Below the pieces are notes generated by a model, which saw only the letters and a program-made list of their open reading frames with translations, ran no database searches and had not been told where the DNA came from. The position numbers and the translations under genes are program-made. Of a stretch of DNA of 64,000 nt, positions 25,124 through 37,270 are shown piece after piece. Within the stretch, counting starts at the first letter, position 1, and each line of letters starts with the position of its first letter. This DNA comes from Plectrocnemia conspersa (Eukaryota > Arthropoda > Insecta > Trichoptera > Polycentropodidae): contig VTFK01000077.1 in the NCBI GenBank assembly GCA_009617715.1, positions 62,001-126,000 of the forward strand, written 5' to 3'.

Positions 25124-25259
25124 GTGATAATCCTATTAATACCGCGCCAGTGCCCGGTTTTTATACGGAATTATTTCGCGGCGATAGCTCAAACTCTCGC
25201 TTTATAAATTATTATCTTTGGTTAGCTGGCTCTTCGACAATGAGTGTTTTTGAAGCTCA

Positions 25260-26030
25260 GAAAAATAGCGTTTTGATCGAAACGATTTTCGCTTTAAATA
25301 TATACTAATAATATGATTAAAAAAACTGATAATTAAATTCCGCGATGAAAAGACAGGATAAGGCTCCTCGGATTTCTTGGAAATCTAAATTTAATTATAC
25401 GAAATTTGATCAAATTTATAAATGTATCTTTTAATGTGATAAATAATTAAAATATTATAAAAATAATACGGAAAGTAAAGATAAAAACGAGTCAAAGTAT
25501 ATTGCCGTTTCTGCTTTTTTGCGTTTTAAAATGATCGTGTCAAGCCCAAATCCCCTTAAGTGCAAAGTCTGTTACTAATTATATTATTGTTTATATTATT
25601 GCTTTCTAATTAAGGTTTATGTATCTTTAATTTAAAGTAGTGCGTTTTAGATTAAAAGGGGATTGAAACGATTATTAAATATATATATATATATTCGCCT
25701 ACCGCTCATACGCTTATACTTGATCTTCAGTATTGCCCCTCAAGAAAACAAAACGCTCAGATATTAAATATAGCTTTGAGGATTAAAAACGAAGTATTTT
25801 GGTGGACCTGATTTGCTACGCAATTTTATTTTAAAGAGTTGCAAAGTTAGTATCTCTGCTCCTCTAAAACGCATTTTTGATCTGATTCTTAAGCCATCAT
25901 CATTTTCTAATCTTTAGAATTACACGAAAAATTATCCTTATTTACAACAAGAGTGACAAATTGTGCATAAATAACTATAAAGCAACGCAGTATTTTCAGC
26001 TTCCGTTAAATTATTCGATATATTCATCCG
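25260..26030. other. AT-rich spacer
   Basis: AT-rich with a short AT dinucleotide run at about 25680-25695. Nothing else is seen. Confidence 0.45.
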
Positions 26031-26260
26031 TCAATCATTTTTGGCAAGTTTTATAGGACCAACGTCATGGGATTTACCCCGCTCGTTCCACTGTTACTAG
26101 CCTCCTGTCTATTACAAAAACTGTGACATACTCTTTCAATGCAAGAATACAATTATATGTCATATATACATATTTTAAAAAGGCTTTTGATAAGATTTGT
26201 AAAATAATTGCCTGACTTCGATTACTCAGATAATTTACCTCGATTTTTATAATCGAGTTA
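26030..26260 (-). pseudogene. Possible LINE reverse transcriptase fragment
   Basis: The reverse strand contains NYLSNRSQAIIL, matching the YLSNRxQ motif that precedes the SGVPQGS block in many non-LTR reverse transcriptases. Further along, a frame change gives a weak echo of that block followed by its usual successor (SGTSGVNPMTLVL, NLPKMID). The 66-codon frame 26074-26274 covers the first part. Heavily decayed; clade not assignable. Confidence 0.4.
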
Positions 26261-26279
26261 AAATCGATTATCAAAATAC

Positions 26280-27824
26280 CTGATTCTTAAGTATTTCAAT
26301 AATTATTTAAAACGCTATTTATCCTGTGTTTTATCTTTAAAACATTTTCAAACGCTTTATTTTATATCAGTTTTTAACTCTAATAAATTATCATTTATAT
26401 AGTATGTTTGTATGTACGGCATTTTATATTTTTTTAATACAAAAAAATGCTTAAGCATGTTAAAAATTTCGTGTATCCGAAAATTTCTGGGAATACTCCA
26501 TAGGTGCGACCCTTGTCTCGGGGATTGAAAAGTCCGGATATGCAAAACCCTATTCTAAAGGTATTATTAGTTAATCCTAAAACCAAACTTTGTATGTTTA
26601 CTTAACGAATATCCTTAGTACATATATTTATTGTAAATGACGTTTTGTAAATTTGAACATGTTTTAGAATAGCTATTACTGACAGGTGTTTTTTTTTCTT
26701 AAAAAGCCTATGGAAGAAATATAAAAACGATAATATATGCAAACTCACGCCTTTACGACTGCAATTGCCGCAAAACTTTCGCGGAAGAAAATCTGTGTTT
26801 GTATTAAGAAAGTTTCGAGAGAAATTTCATCGAAGTGAAATTAAAAACTTTGCGCACCTTTATAATGGTACGTTTAGGAAAATGTGTAACGCGTGTACAC
26901 AATAGCGTTATTGACTTAATTAAATTGCCAATTATTAGTTCACTATATATAATATTTTTTTTGTATATATTCTATAAACACAAAGCTTATTCACATAGGA
27001 GGAAAAAACTAAAAAAACTTTCACAATTTAAATGGAAGAAAAAAAATTATTTAAATGCTAATTCAAGTACATTTAGCTAAAGAACCAATAATACGTATGT
27101 GGTTGTTTTTAAAGCAATAGGTTCTTTAGTATTTGTGCTTATATTTAAATTAAAAATAATTTTCATAGTAGTCTCCAAAACACAAGATTGGTGGGTTTTT
27201 AAAATGTGATGTTAGTATGGTTATTGTTATTAAATGTGGTTATCGTTACCGATCATTCCCACTGCGACGGCGCTGGCACGATTTTATTGCTTTTGACGTG
27301 AATTTTTGCCTTCTGAGAAGTTATATTTGTTTTTGCGCTCTCCTATTGACCAAACTTCGGTTTAAATATACTTTAATCAACCCTCTTATATTAGAAGTCC
27401 ATATTTTTATCATATTTTTAAAACATTGTGTAATATTGAAATGCAGACAAAATATGGAGCACTTATTCTTCCGCTTATTTTTCCTTAAGAGATGAGTTGG
27501 CTAAGTTTGTATTTTGGTTCTAAATTAATAATTAGTTTTTAAAAATTCATTACGTTAGGTTTGGGTTTGAACAGTAAATAGACGTTTCGCAACTGTAAAA
27601 TTGAGCTTCATAGATATTTTAGAGCAACAAATTAACGCCTATTAGTTAAATTATATTTTAGCTACTAGAAATATATATAAACTGGCGCAAATATATTTGG
27701 ACCTTACTTGTGAAATCAAAAAATACACATTCACTGTTACATTTATACATTGGATGTAAATAAATTATGATAAGTATGTAGATATACATATAGAAAAGTT
27801 GAAATCGTATCACTGTGCTAGCAC
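26280..27824. other. AT-rich spacer with small complex patches
   Basis: Mostly AT-rich. Short GC-richer patches lie at 26480-26560, 26720-26900 and 27220-27350. Open frames here (26357-26545, 26835-27080, 27217-27495) show no recognisable motif. Confidence 0.35.
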
Positions 27825-27905
27825 CTGCCAGATAATTTATATTTTCACTGATAAAAATATATATCTACTGGTGAAAATGTATTCTGATATGATCTTACTA
27901 AAATT
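27825..27905 (+). repeat. Dispersed repeat family B, copy 2
   Basis: Ordered match to 12598-12720: TATTTTCACTGATAAAAAT, then ATCTACTGGTGAAAATGTAT and CTGATATGATCTTACTA. The same orientation. No termini are defined. Confidence 0.4.
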
Positions 27906-28440
27906 AAATATTTAAAAAAATATTTGCAAGATAGATTCCTGACTATTTATTCTATTTTTTTTATGAATATGAAACTTAATGTTTTGTTTATGTATTTTGC
28001 TGCATTAAATCCAGTTGTCAAATTATTGATAATACAATCTATATAAAAGTTTTCGTCTTTCGTTATTTCTTTGCTTCTTCCTTAGGTATTCGATCTGAAA
28101 ATTCAGATAATATTCCTAAATTCACTGCTATTAATTTACATTCGTTGAATATTTCCTCTCGTGTATAATATTTTTTAAACCTTCAAAAAGCAATAAAGTC
28201 AACAATAATTTGCAAACAAATTTTAAGACAAATAGAGCCGCTTCAAAATACTATCATCTGTTGTTTTGAATAATAATGTTTATTGTTAAAGTACTACTTA
28301 GAAAGTGGGTGCTTTTGATGTTCCGCTTCTTTCATTTCTTGTATGTATAAAAAGGGTTCAAGAAACTTATACCTGAAATACATCAGTTCAGATTTATTAT
28401 TTAAGGTGGATTTTAACTCTTTTTATACATATATTCCTGC
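27906..28440. other. AT-rich spacer
   Basis: AT-rich; nothing recognised. Confidence 0.45.
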
Positions 28441-28620
28441 TATGATTTTTTCCAGAGTCGAGCCCCTTAAGGAGAACGGACCCCGGGAATTTGTCCCCTC
28501 TCGGCAGACTGCCTACGCCATTTTATATGAGTGTAGTCATGGTCTTCCGAGCGATATACTATATCTCTATTCTAACTGCTTGACACGTCCATTTGACACT
28601 TGATAAATGTCAATAGAAAA
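28440..28620 (+). other. Coding-like GC-rich patch after an acceptor-like site
   Basis: ATGATTTTTTCCAG (acceptor-like AG at 28454-28455) is followed by a GC-rich run in which the frame VEPLKENGPREFVPSRQTAY stays open. Third positions favour G/C over the first 22 codons, then the composition falls back. The whole open frame is 28343-28603, but its first part is AT-rich and looks unrelated. No clear donor. It may be a captured exon, a decayed transposon piece, or chance. Confidence 0.2.
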
Positions 28621-28860
28621 ACATCGCAATATATTTTGAAATGATCATAAAATTAAATATTTTTGAAACATCATACTTTGCACGAATGTCTATATCGCCG
28701 TTTTATTAAATATCCACACAAAGTAGTTATAAAAGCATGAAATAAGTGTATTTATATTTTTATATAAAAGACTATAATTTATGACTAAACGTGAGTTAAA
28801 ATGTTTGTATCTCATGACATATTTCAACTAATTTTTGCCGTTTCGTGTGCAAGGCGTGTT
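28620..28860. other. AT-rich spacer
   Basis: AT-rich; nothing recognised. Confidence 0.45.
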
Positions 28861-29460
28861 AAATTATACACATATACAGAAGCCCGTTGTTTCATTTGTG
28901 CCGCTGTTCATTCTCCACCATCCCCCGGGGACTTTTCTGCAGCGTTGCTCTTTAAATTCACTAAAATAAGCCCCGCCGGAACAAAGAGAGAGACCGGGCG
29001 AATGCGGCCCGTTTGAAAAATGTTTCCCAAAGTTTCACCACGCGTGTCAGTAAATTTTCTGGCCAAGTCAAACACGATCCGCCAACTTATGTAAATCCCC
29101 GGTGCAACCAAAATACTTTACGTGTTGCCATAGGCCATAGAGGGGACAGGGTAAACTTTGGCCCCGAAGACGTGTGTATTCTTCGAGGCTTTAAAGTGCC
29201 ACGTACCGACCAAACTTTGTATGTGTGTGTATGTAAGTGTGTGATCTTCGGAATCACCTGGTAACTCTAGGCCGATATCGTAGGTGGTATAAGCATTTGA
29301 ATAATCCGCAACGGCGGGGAAAACTGCGGAAAATGAACGCGGTTATGCAAATGGCTGCAATTAACGTGCTGCGATGGTAGTGGCGAAAATCGATTTTGGA
29401 GCAATCGGGTTTTTAGCTTTGCAAAAACCTCAAATCGGGAATAAAATATCGTTCAATGGG
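28860..29460. promoter_or_regulatory. GC-elevated island
   Basis: Large CpG-bearing block. Frames on both strands are open together (28801-29016, 28908-29111, 29013-29264), which indicates composition rather than coding. A TG-rich run (TATGTGTGTGTATG) lies near 29219-29232. Candidate regulatory element. Confidence 0.35.
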
Positions 29461-29685
29461 AATGTGTTAAAAATCACGATAGGTGTGCTATATTATTATG
29501 TTACTATACAATAAATGGATTATATCTAGTTTCAATATGTTGGTTTTGCCATGAAAAAAATAGGCATAATTATCGGACTATTTGTCTTTATTTTGTACTA
29601 ATATTACCCTCTTTTTACGCGTGTCGATGAGATATAAATACATAGCAGCTATAAACTTATTTCATTCAGTCTGACATAAGTATAA

Positions 29686-30653
29686 TGCCTACACTACACT
29701 CTGAAAGTTGTCCGAACCGAAGTTACAACTGAAGTCAGCCGAGAAATTTTATATGCCGTCCGGACGGCGGCCGTGAATGACATATTTGCGCGCCATCGAA
29801 AAATGTGCCAAATAATCGCAATTTTTAAATTGTCATGTTATTAAAATTACGCTACTAATAATTATAAAAAAATGTGTGAGCACTAACCAATACAATATCA
29901 GTGAAAACTTTTCGGTCGTAAATATTTAATTTAAATCTTTGTCGGCTTTTGCAAAATGCCATAAGGCATAAAAATTATACTTCAGAATACGAACACCACA
30001 TCTGTGACTATCCTAGAATTTGTCGCCGTCGATTCTAAATAAGAATTCGCTATGGTGTGTCATTAGGATATTCGAAACGATTTTCTTTTAACAAAATCAA
30101 GCACCACTAATTATTTTTTAATTATTTAATTTTATATGAAAAAAAAATATACACTATCCAAAATATAATCAATACCTTTTGGTGCCCTAAAATATTCAAA
30201 GATGTCAGTAAGAGTCTGTTGAAGTCCCCGATAAGCATGTGGTATTATAACTTGACCACGTGACTACGATGCAGCGCTTGACGTGCGTGTTGACCATAGG
30301 ACGCCTACGCGCATACTGAAATTGAACCGAGTTACTCGTTCTATCTCAGTTTGCGAAAAACCATATCATTATCTCTCTCTCTCTCGTCACTTAACATGCG
30401 AGAGAGCGAAATGGGAAATATCTCACCGCTCGTGCTCGAAAGAGCAGCTCCGACTTCGGTTCTTTTGACTTCGGTCCATTTGCCGACAATGTTCGGAAGT
30501 GCTCGAAGCTGGCCAAGTCGACTGAATTACCTTCTGTTCTCGGTAACCTCGGACAACTTTTAGAGCGGGCAGAACCGAACTCGACCGAAGTAAATTACTA
30601 TATTATCCGTCCTTAGCCAACATTGGCCAGCTCCAGAGAGTGTAGTGCAGGCA
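29686..30653 (-). mobile_element. Non-autonomous TIR transposon, PIF/Harbinger-like, copy 2
   Basis: Same family as 12776-13828 but in the opposite orientation and about 85 bp shorter. The ends are TGCCTACACTACACTCTG and, reversed, TGCCTGCACTACACTCTC. TAA flanks both sides (29683-29685 and 30654-30656). The interior aligns along most of its length, including the conserved E-box at 30257-30262 and the CTCTCTCTCTC tract near 30371-30385. It contains no transposase, so both copies must have been moved by an element elsewhere. Confidence 0.8.
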
Positions 30654-30656
30654 TAA

Positions 30657-31430
30657 CGTTTGTATATATTTAATGGAGTACTTATTGTGCTGTATTTTCA
30701 ATATACAATAAATAAAACACATGCATATAATTTTATAAGCTTAGCGGATGGCTTTATTATCGCTAAGTACAGTATACTTTTTAAGAACTCTATAGGATAG
30801 CGGTAATTTAAAATACACAGTCATATGTAAGTGCTAGCCATATTTAAGGACGACGTCTTATTTTATTTTCATTGTTTGTATTATTTGTTTCAAAATGTCA
30901 CATTTAATGAATGAATCCATTTTAGACTTTTTAATTTTTAATTAATTATATAAATATAATAATATGCGTAATATAATTATAATAATTAAGTGCTGTGCCT
31001 ATATATGTATATGTAAATCGAATCATTGCTACATAATCCAAATTAGTAAATTAAATTAGTATTTGCTGGTGGTTACTAGTGAGAGTTCATATTCGACATA
31101 TCCCTCCTCTATTGCATTGCCCTTGGGATATTGCATTGAGTGCCACTTAAAACGATATGAATATGAATATTTTATCAATTAGTTAATGGTATATTAATTT
31201 CCTATTATTGTTTTTGAACGTTGTTCAATTTTTAAATAGCAATTACTATTTTAAATAATATTTTGAACAATATAAACTTATGCTGGATTTGATATTTATG
31301 CGACATTTATGCTATTTTCGGTTGAGTATCACGCTATAATAACTTTCCGTTCAACTGCGATTATGTCTGTAGATAACCTTTATACATTTGAGTACTTCTT
31401 CATATTCATATAGATTTAACAACAATAAAA
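30657..31430. other. AT-rich spacer
   Basis: AT-rich; nothing recognised. Confidence 0.45.
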
Positions 31431-31810
31431 TCGTACACAAAACGACCGAATCAATTAGCGTCACGTACTCGTGCAATTTGCCCGTTTTTTGCGGCTAATT
31501 TTCGCCCTCAAAGAAAAAAAAACGCACCGCTTACGAAATTATTTATTCGCGTTCGAAACGAGCATTGGGGTCTTATTTACCCAAACGTCGGGAATACGTA
31601 CCATTAGCGCTCGTGTCTGAGCCCAGAGGTCAAATTAGACCCCGGACCGAAACCCGAGACGGAGGCTCGTGGGTATTTATTAACTTAACGATTAGATTTT
31701 CTCGACAGGGTTAACCATAAATCATAGTCAATAAAAAAAGCGGGCATAAATGTTTTTCCGTGCCACTTATTCGTGAAACGACGTCGTAAACGGTTAATGA
31801 TTGCGTGTAT
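31430..31810. promoter_or_regulatory. Enhancer-like island
   Basis: CpG-bearing, complex sequence. AGGTCA at 31627-31632 is a nuclear-receptor half-site, followed five bases later by GACCCC, a partial inverted half-site. CATAAA occurs at 31716-31721 and 31745-31750, matching Caudal/posterior Hox sites. No open frame of note. Candidate developmental enhancer; sites are sequence matches only. Confidence 0.4.
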
Positions 31811-32580
31811 TACATTAAACATATATACTGAATAATAATAACGTCAAGTCATCGATTTGATGTGGAAAATATAATAATATGCACGATTTGCGAATGGCAT
31901 TCAAGGGCGCTTAGTAAAGATTTTGGTTAACGTAGTGTGATTTTCGCGAATTCTACAATTTGGTTCGCTTTTCAAATAGTTTCTGTAATGTCTGAAATGT
32001 ATGTTTGATATGGTTTAGATATAGTCAGTAACAAGATTTATTAATAAGTTTACGCAGTGACATAGTTATACTATACAGGTTATATAAAACTTTTATAAAG
32101 ATTAATAAATATTATTATAAATATCAAACATTGCTATAATAATTTGGTTGCTCTGTAAATATGAATTGCCCAAACGCCATATAATCTATTTTACAGCAAA
32201 TTGGTTTTAATTTTAATTGAAAACATCCTTTATACTTTGATCACAATATATTTGTGTGTATTTTCAAACGCTCTTTGTATACACATCGAAACTTCAACGT
32301 TATCGGCTTAAAGGTATTAGGAAGAAACTTTAAAAACTTTGCTTTTCTAGCACTCTTCTGTGTATAGATAAATATATTTACTAATAAACATATCTTAAAA
32401 TAATAGAAAATAACATTTTTTTAAATTTAATGCTTAATACAGATTACTTGATTAAATTGTTTAAATTATAGTTTCCTTTAAATATGGTTTACAAAATGCT
32501 CGTCTTTTTGTAACATCACAATTTACAAAAGAAATTTGTATAGTTTTGCTTTAGATGACTTTTAATTAAGAAAATATAGT
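31810..32580. other. AT-rich spacer
   Basis: AT-rich; nothing recognised. Confidence 0.45.
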
Positions 32581-32629
32581 ATTACTGATCTCATTCCACA
32601 CCGGAATGGTGTGGAGTGAGATAAGTAAT
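32581..32629. repeat. 49-bp near-perfect hairpin
   Basis: Two 22-bp arms, ATTACTGATCTCATTCCACA plus CC, and GGTGTGGAGTGAGATAAGTA plus AT, pair with two mismatches around a 5-nt loop (GGAAT). The inverted symmetry stops abruptly at both ends. The stem is short for a microRNA precursor. It could be the fused ends of a deleted inverted-repeat element or a structured RNA motif. Confidence 0.6.
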
Positions 32630-33689
32630 AATATGTTAAGATAAGTATGATTAATTGTTTCTATATAAAAAAATATGTGGTAAACGCATTTTTTAATTAA
32701 ATATTGGTCTGAGGGCCGCAATGGTAGTAAGCTTTTAAGAGCAAAGCATAATTATTTTTAAATTAATTTGAATTCTCACTTTTAAAAGGCAGTTGCAAAC
32801 TTTGTATACGCTTCGTATTTAGAATTGACTGATTTATTAAAGTTAATTTTAATTTTTTACCTTTCAAAGTATTCATTTAAGTATTTTTTTTAAAAATGTA
32901 ATTTATTCGCGATTGGCTTAAGACCGTAAGCACTCATTAAAATAGCTGTATCGTCAACCTACATATTTTTAATTTTAGGATATCGTTCGTAAACAAGATA
33001 AAGAGAATCTTTAAAAATTTTACGCGGTATCGAGATATATAAATAAATTTCTAATATCGAATTATATATGTAAATAAGGGTAAACGTAAACTTATCTCAC
33101 ATAGATTTTTCTGATCAAATCACTATCGTCAAATCTTCGAGTGTCCCGACTTGCTATTGGCAAACCGATTTTAGGTTTTTTTCTGAAAGCCTCGGCTTAT
33201 AAAAATATAAAGCTTTGCATAGGTGTTATTCGGGATTTTTAGTCTGGTTTTTGTGTCCAGACTTGATGCTGAATCTCAAGATAAAATTTGATTCGTTCTC
33301 CACTGGCGATAAAGTTTTTATTTGGATGTCCGAAGAAAGTACATATTCAAGGACGTTACAAACTAGAGTGTTAGCCTATTATACCAGTTGAAACTTTTTG
33401 TTAAATATAAGGTTTAATTATAAGACGCCTTATTGTTTTAAGCATTGTTGAATGTCCAATATACTATGAAAGAAAATTTTATTATAATCAGAAACAAAAA
33501 CAAAATACAGATTGGAATTTCATATCAATTTTAGTGCTTTTAGATCATCACAGATTAGGTTATTATGAATTTTCCTAATTATACGAATTAAAGTCGTAAT
33601 TGATAATTTAAAAAATCTAACTGGGTCTATCGATTTTACGCTATCATAATATTTTATACATAATAAAAAATATATCACTGATTTTGTTT
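32630..33689. other. AT-rich sequence with weak repeat match
   Basis: Mostly AT-rich. A perfect 7-bp inverted repeat, AGTCTGG/CCAGACT with a 9-nt loop, lies at about 33241-33263. Position 33545-33600 echoes repeat family A (CACAGATTAGGTTAT, TTTTCCTAAT). No gene. Confidence 0.35.
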
Positions 33690-33785
33690 TTAGTCTTACT
33701 ATTTATTTAGTAGTTGTTGATTGTGTTCACCTTGTTACAACACATTTGGCTAATGCTTGTAAAACATAATATAAATAAATAAATT
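33690..33785 (+). repeat. Dispersed repeat family C, copy 1
   Basis: Contains ACTATTTATTTAGTAGTTGT, TGATTGTGTTCACC, TTGTTACAA and GCTAATGCTTGTAA, ending in ATAAATAAATAAA. The same order is present at 58925-59010 (ACTATTTATTTATTATTTGT, TTAATTGTGTTTATC, GACTAACACTTGTTA). The ATAAA tail suggests a LINE or SINE 3' end. Confidence 0.4.
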
Positions 33786-33889
33786 GTCCTTCTAAGAGAC
33801 ACTGTAGCAATTGTCATATTGAGCAGTTGCAATGATTAATTAATGTAATATTTTTTCAGGACGACTAAACCAGTCGGATTCATGTTTTT

Positions 33890-34520
33890 TTTGTTAATTT
33901 CGTTCGTGAAAAATGCGTGTTTTTCCTCGGTTTCGCTCACGTGTCACATCTCATATGAACACACACGATTGTGTCAAAGCGACACGGTATAAAATTATGC
34001 TGTGTAAACGTAAACTCCTTATCTTTGCACATTTGTCGCGGTCGGCCGTGATTCAACCCCATCCCCTCATCCCGTTTATCGTTAAATTAGCGTCGGCTCG
34101 CCGTTTAGCCGCGTTTAAATTATAACAAATCATGTGATTCATACGAAAGCCAAACAAAACGTGTCGTTTACAAATGAGCCGTTGATAAGGTTACAAACGC
34201 TATAACCAACATGGCAGTCACCCAGAGCTTGCGGTCTCTCCATAAGTAAAAGAACACGCCGCAATTTGCGGAAAACGATCTTTCGACATGGAAAGCTAGC
34301 CGTTTCGAGCGAAATTATTAAGTTGTGAAATGCAAAACGCGTATTAGACAGTCTAGACAGCACTGGATGGTGCAGTTTTAAAACATAACTGAAAATTTTC
34401 AATCAAAATCCCACAGAGAAAATTGGAATTGTTTGAAGTTGCTTCGTGAATTCAATATGAGGATCGAAATTATTTTTGTCCATGTGCGAATAATTTTAAA
34501 CGTTCAGAAAAAAAAATTCT
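33890..34520. promoter_or_regulatory. GC-elevated island
   Basis: CpG-bearing complex block with ACACACGATTGTGT (33960-33973), an imperfect palindrome. Overlapping frames on both strands (33913-34125 +, 34139-34402 -) have no motif. Candidate regulatory element. Confidence 0.3.
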
Positions 34521-35755
34521 CGAGTTGTCTTACTAATGAAATACCACAATATAATTTAGCGTTTTTCATACTAAGGGTCGATAATATTTTTTAAAAACGT
34601 ATGTTTTATGGTTGGTAGCAAGAATAAAATCACTAATAATTAAGATACCATTGCCGTTACAAGATAGTGAAAATAAAAAAGCGATCGAGTATGTAGCTAA
34701 CACTGTTCTGTTCTTCGTTTTTATTTATCTAATATTTCTAAAACTTTTCAGAACTAGTTTGTATAAAATAAAGTAGAACTTAAGATAGAAAAATAGGTTT
34801 AATTTAAACTTTACTATTAATATAGATTATTATCAACGCATTTACAAATATAGTATGTATAGTAAAATAAAAATATATTAAACTGCATTTCTAATTTTAA
34901 TACCATATTTTATCTGGAATATTTACTTATAAAGACAACAATTATGACTAATTTAATTCATTAAAGTAAAATATTTTATATGTCTTATTTCTAAGCATAA
35001 TTTTCAGTAGCATCTATTTTTAGATGCTTTTTAAAATTGAGTTGGCAAACTAAATGCTTTTTTATGATTACTTTCTATTTCGAATATTTCATAGCATACG
35101 TATGTATCAGATTGGTGAGAGCAAAGCGGCATTATTACATCATTTTCATCCAACGTAAAGTTAGCCAATTTACACTTAAGGCCATCGATATTTACGATTT
35201 TACTCCGATAAGCCACATTGCATAGAACTTCATATCATAGTATATGTACAACTTAGAGCACCCCTCTTTTCACTATGCTATCCATTTCTTTCTATATTTT
35301 TTAAATGCTCTGTTGAAAGAACATTCATTCAATAAAAATTCAGTTGCAATTCTAAATAATCTTGCAATACACATTAATATTAAATTAAGCATGAAAAGCA
35401 AATCATTACACTTAATATAAGTATTAGACGACTTTGAAAATAGGTTGATTATGTGACATAGCAAAACTAACGCATACATAAAAACATTTAGTATAAGATT
35501 TACCAACACATATGTAAGATGGTTACTTTAACGAAACAACTTACCAACTACATTAATACACGCATTTAACATATCAACAAGTAATCCTAAAAATAAGATT
35601 TATCCTCATATACTATAATATAACGTGAGCAATAAACAGATAATGATAATAAAACAACAAATTGTTATACCATAAAAAACACAATTTTATCGATTTGCTG
35701 CATGTTACTTGGGCGAGTAAAATAATTAAATATTATATTCGTATAATATAAGATC
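34520..35755. other. AT-rich spacer
   Basis: AT-rich. Frames at 35031-35509 lie on both strands in the same DNA and look like chance. Nothing else is seen. Confidence 0.45.
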
Positions 35756-35759
35756 GTAA

Positions 35760-35890
35760 TAGCGTAGACCGTAAGATCTAGACTGGTAACCCAGAGGTCA
35801 CGGGCTCGAACCACGCTGCAGACTTGAATTATTATTTATCAAAAACACGCTTAAGGTGCTAAGTGCCATACATTGATCATACATTTTAAT
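35760..35890 (+). repeat. tRNA-derived SINE-like element
   Basis: TAGCGTAGACC at 35760-35770 resembles a Pol III A box. CCCAGAGGTCACGGGCTCGA leads into a B-box-like GGGCTCGAACC at 35802-35812. The spacing fits a tRNA-derived head of about 70 bp. A body (CTTGAATTATTATTT, then AAGGTGCTAAGTGCCATA) follows, so this is a SINE rather than a functional tRNA: no acceptor stem closes. It shares the general head layout with 1345-1428 and 19651-19735. Confidence 0.55.
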
Positions 35891-35989
35891 ATGTGGATGG
35901 TCTACCTAGTTGGGCAGTTATCGCTTAGGTCATTTAAATGACAATTTCTAGCTTAAAAAAATTTTTTAATAACTCGTTTTGACTTAATA

Positions 35990-36600
35990 CCACCATTGCG
36001 TAACTTATAATTGCATATATCATAAGTATCGGAGATTTTTCTTCCCCGTCATGACGCTTATTAACCGCTAGTAATGACCTGAAAAACTACCCTTTTGTGC
36101 GTAAAGAATGCAACAAACAATGCATCTAACCGGCAATTAAAACTTTTGCATTAACGAGCAATCTATTTATTTCAATGCATTTGTCTAAGTTTTATGAACT
36201 TTGGTTTACATTTCACATGTAAGCCAAAAATAAATATGCATATGGCGTATCTACGCCGACGCCAACATATGCGTCCTGGCGACGACATCGACACAACTTC
36301 CGACGCGGATAATAAAAGTTATATATATAAGCCGAACAAAGAGCGTTTATCAAATGTCCTGACTAATCATATTCCAATCCGGGATCGAATCCGAGATCCT
36401 GGGATCCCGAACGATTTTCAAACCCGATGAGTCGCGGTAACAAAATAAGCGTTTTTCAAATGGTTGATTTATATGCACAATCGAATTATTATTGACAACA
36501 TCGCTATATATCGTGTACAAACTTGCGCGAGTTGCACGTGTCATCTGTGAATCTTTGAGGCTGTGAGTCTGAACGTGCTTTTTATCAGAAATTTGCAAAG
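35990..36600. promoter_or_regulatory. GC-elevated island
   Basis: CpG-bearing complex block. It includes GGCGTATCTACGCCGACGCC (36244-36263, partly self-complementary) and GATCCTGGGATCCCG (36395-36409). Open frames 36194-36430 (+) and 36350-36598 (-) overlap and show no motif. Candidate regulatory element. Confidence 0.35.
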
Positions 36601-37270
36601 AATTAAAATTCTCGATGAATTTTAAATTTTAAAATCTCGATGCTTTTTTTATTTTTTGAAATTTTATTCAAAATAATGTTTTCAATTAATTGTGTCTATG
36701 AATTCTAAAAATATATGTACATGATATTCTCAAAAGTTCATTTTTTCTTCTCAAATAAATATATAAGACCTTCCCTTTTGTCAATTTTTTATGGCTGTTA
36801 TTTTCTATTTTAAGTCCAAGACTTTGTTTCAACGCTACTTTGGTAAACGTACGTTATGAAAACAGATTAAAATATATTGTATCTTTTCATTTTACGCCCA
36901 TTTGTCCGATAAAATAACATTTGTTAGGATTGGTTGGGAAAAGTTATATATATAATACGAACGGGAAAAGCACTTTTTTATTGGAATCCCTAGTCCTGAC
37001 TATTGAAGAACAATAAAAATAAACCTTAAATTATATTTTTAGTTTATATTAAATTAATGTTAAATATAATGGACGATTATTTATTATTAAAAATATTATC
37101 CATATGTTGCAATGGTTTTCTCATTTAAATCCAAATTAGAATATTTTTATTTATGATAAATTCACCGTTTTTATTATTGTAAATAATTTATGGTTCAGAT
37201 ATAGTCAAGTTCTTCAAAACAATTTCAAAATCTTATTTCATTAAGTTGAAAACTCCATTTAGTCATGTCA
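36600..37270. other. AT-rich spacer
   Basis: AT-rich; nothing recognised. Confidence 0.45.

Noticed and set aside
36382..36392. B-box-like GGATCGAATCC suggesting a tRNA or SINE
   Set aside because: No A box at the right distance upstream and no cloverleaf; it lies in a GC-elevated island with other GATC-rich motifs.
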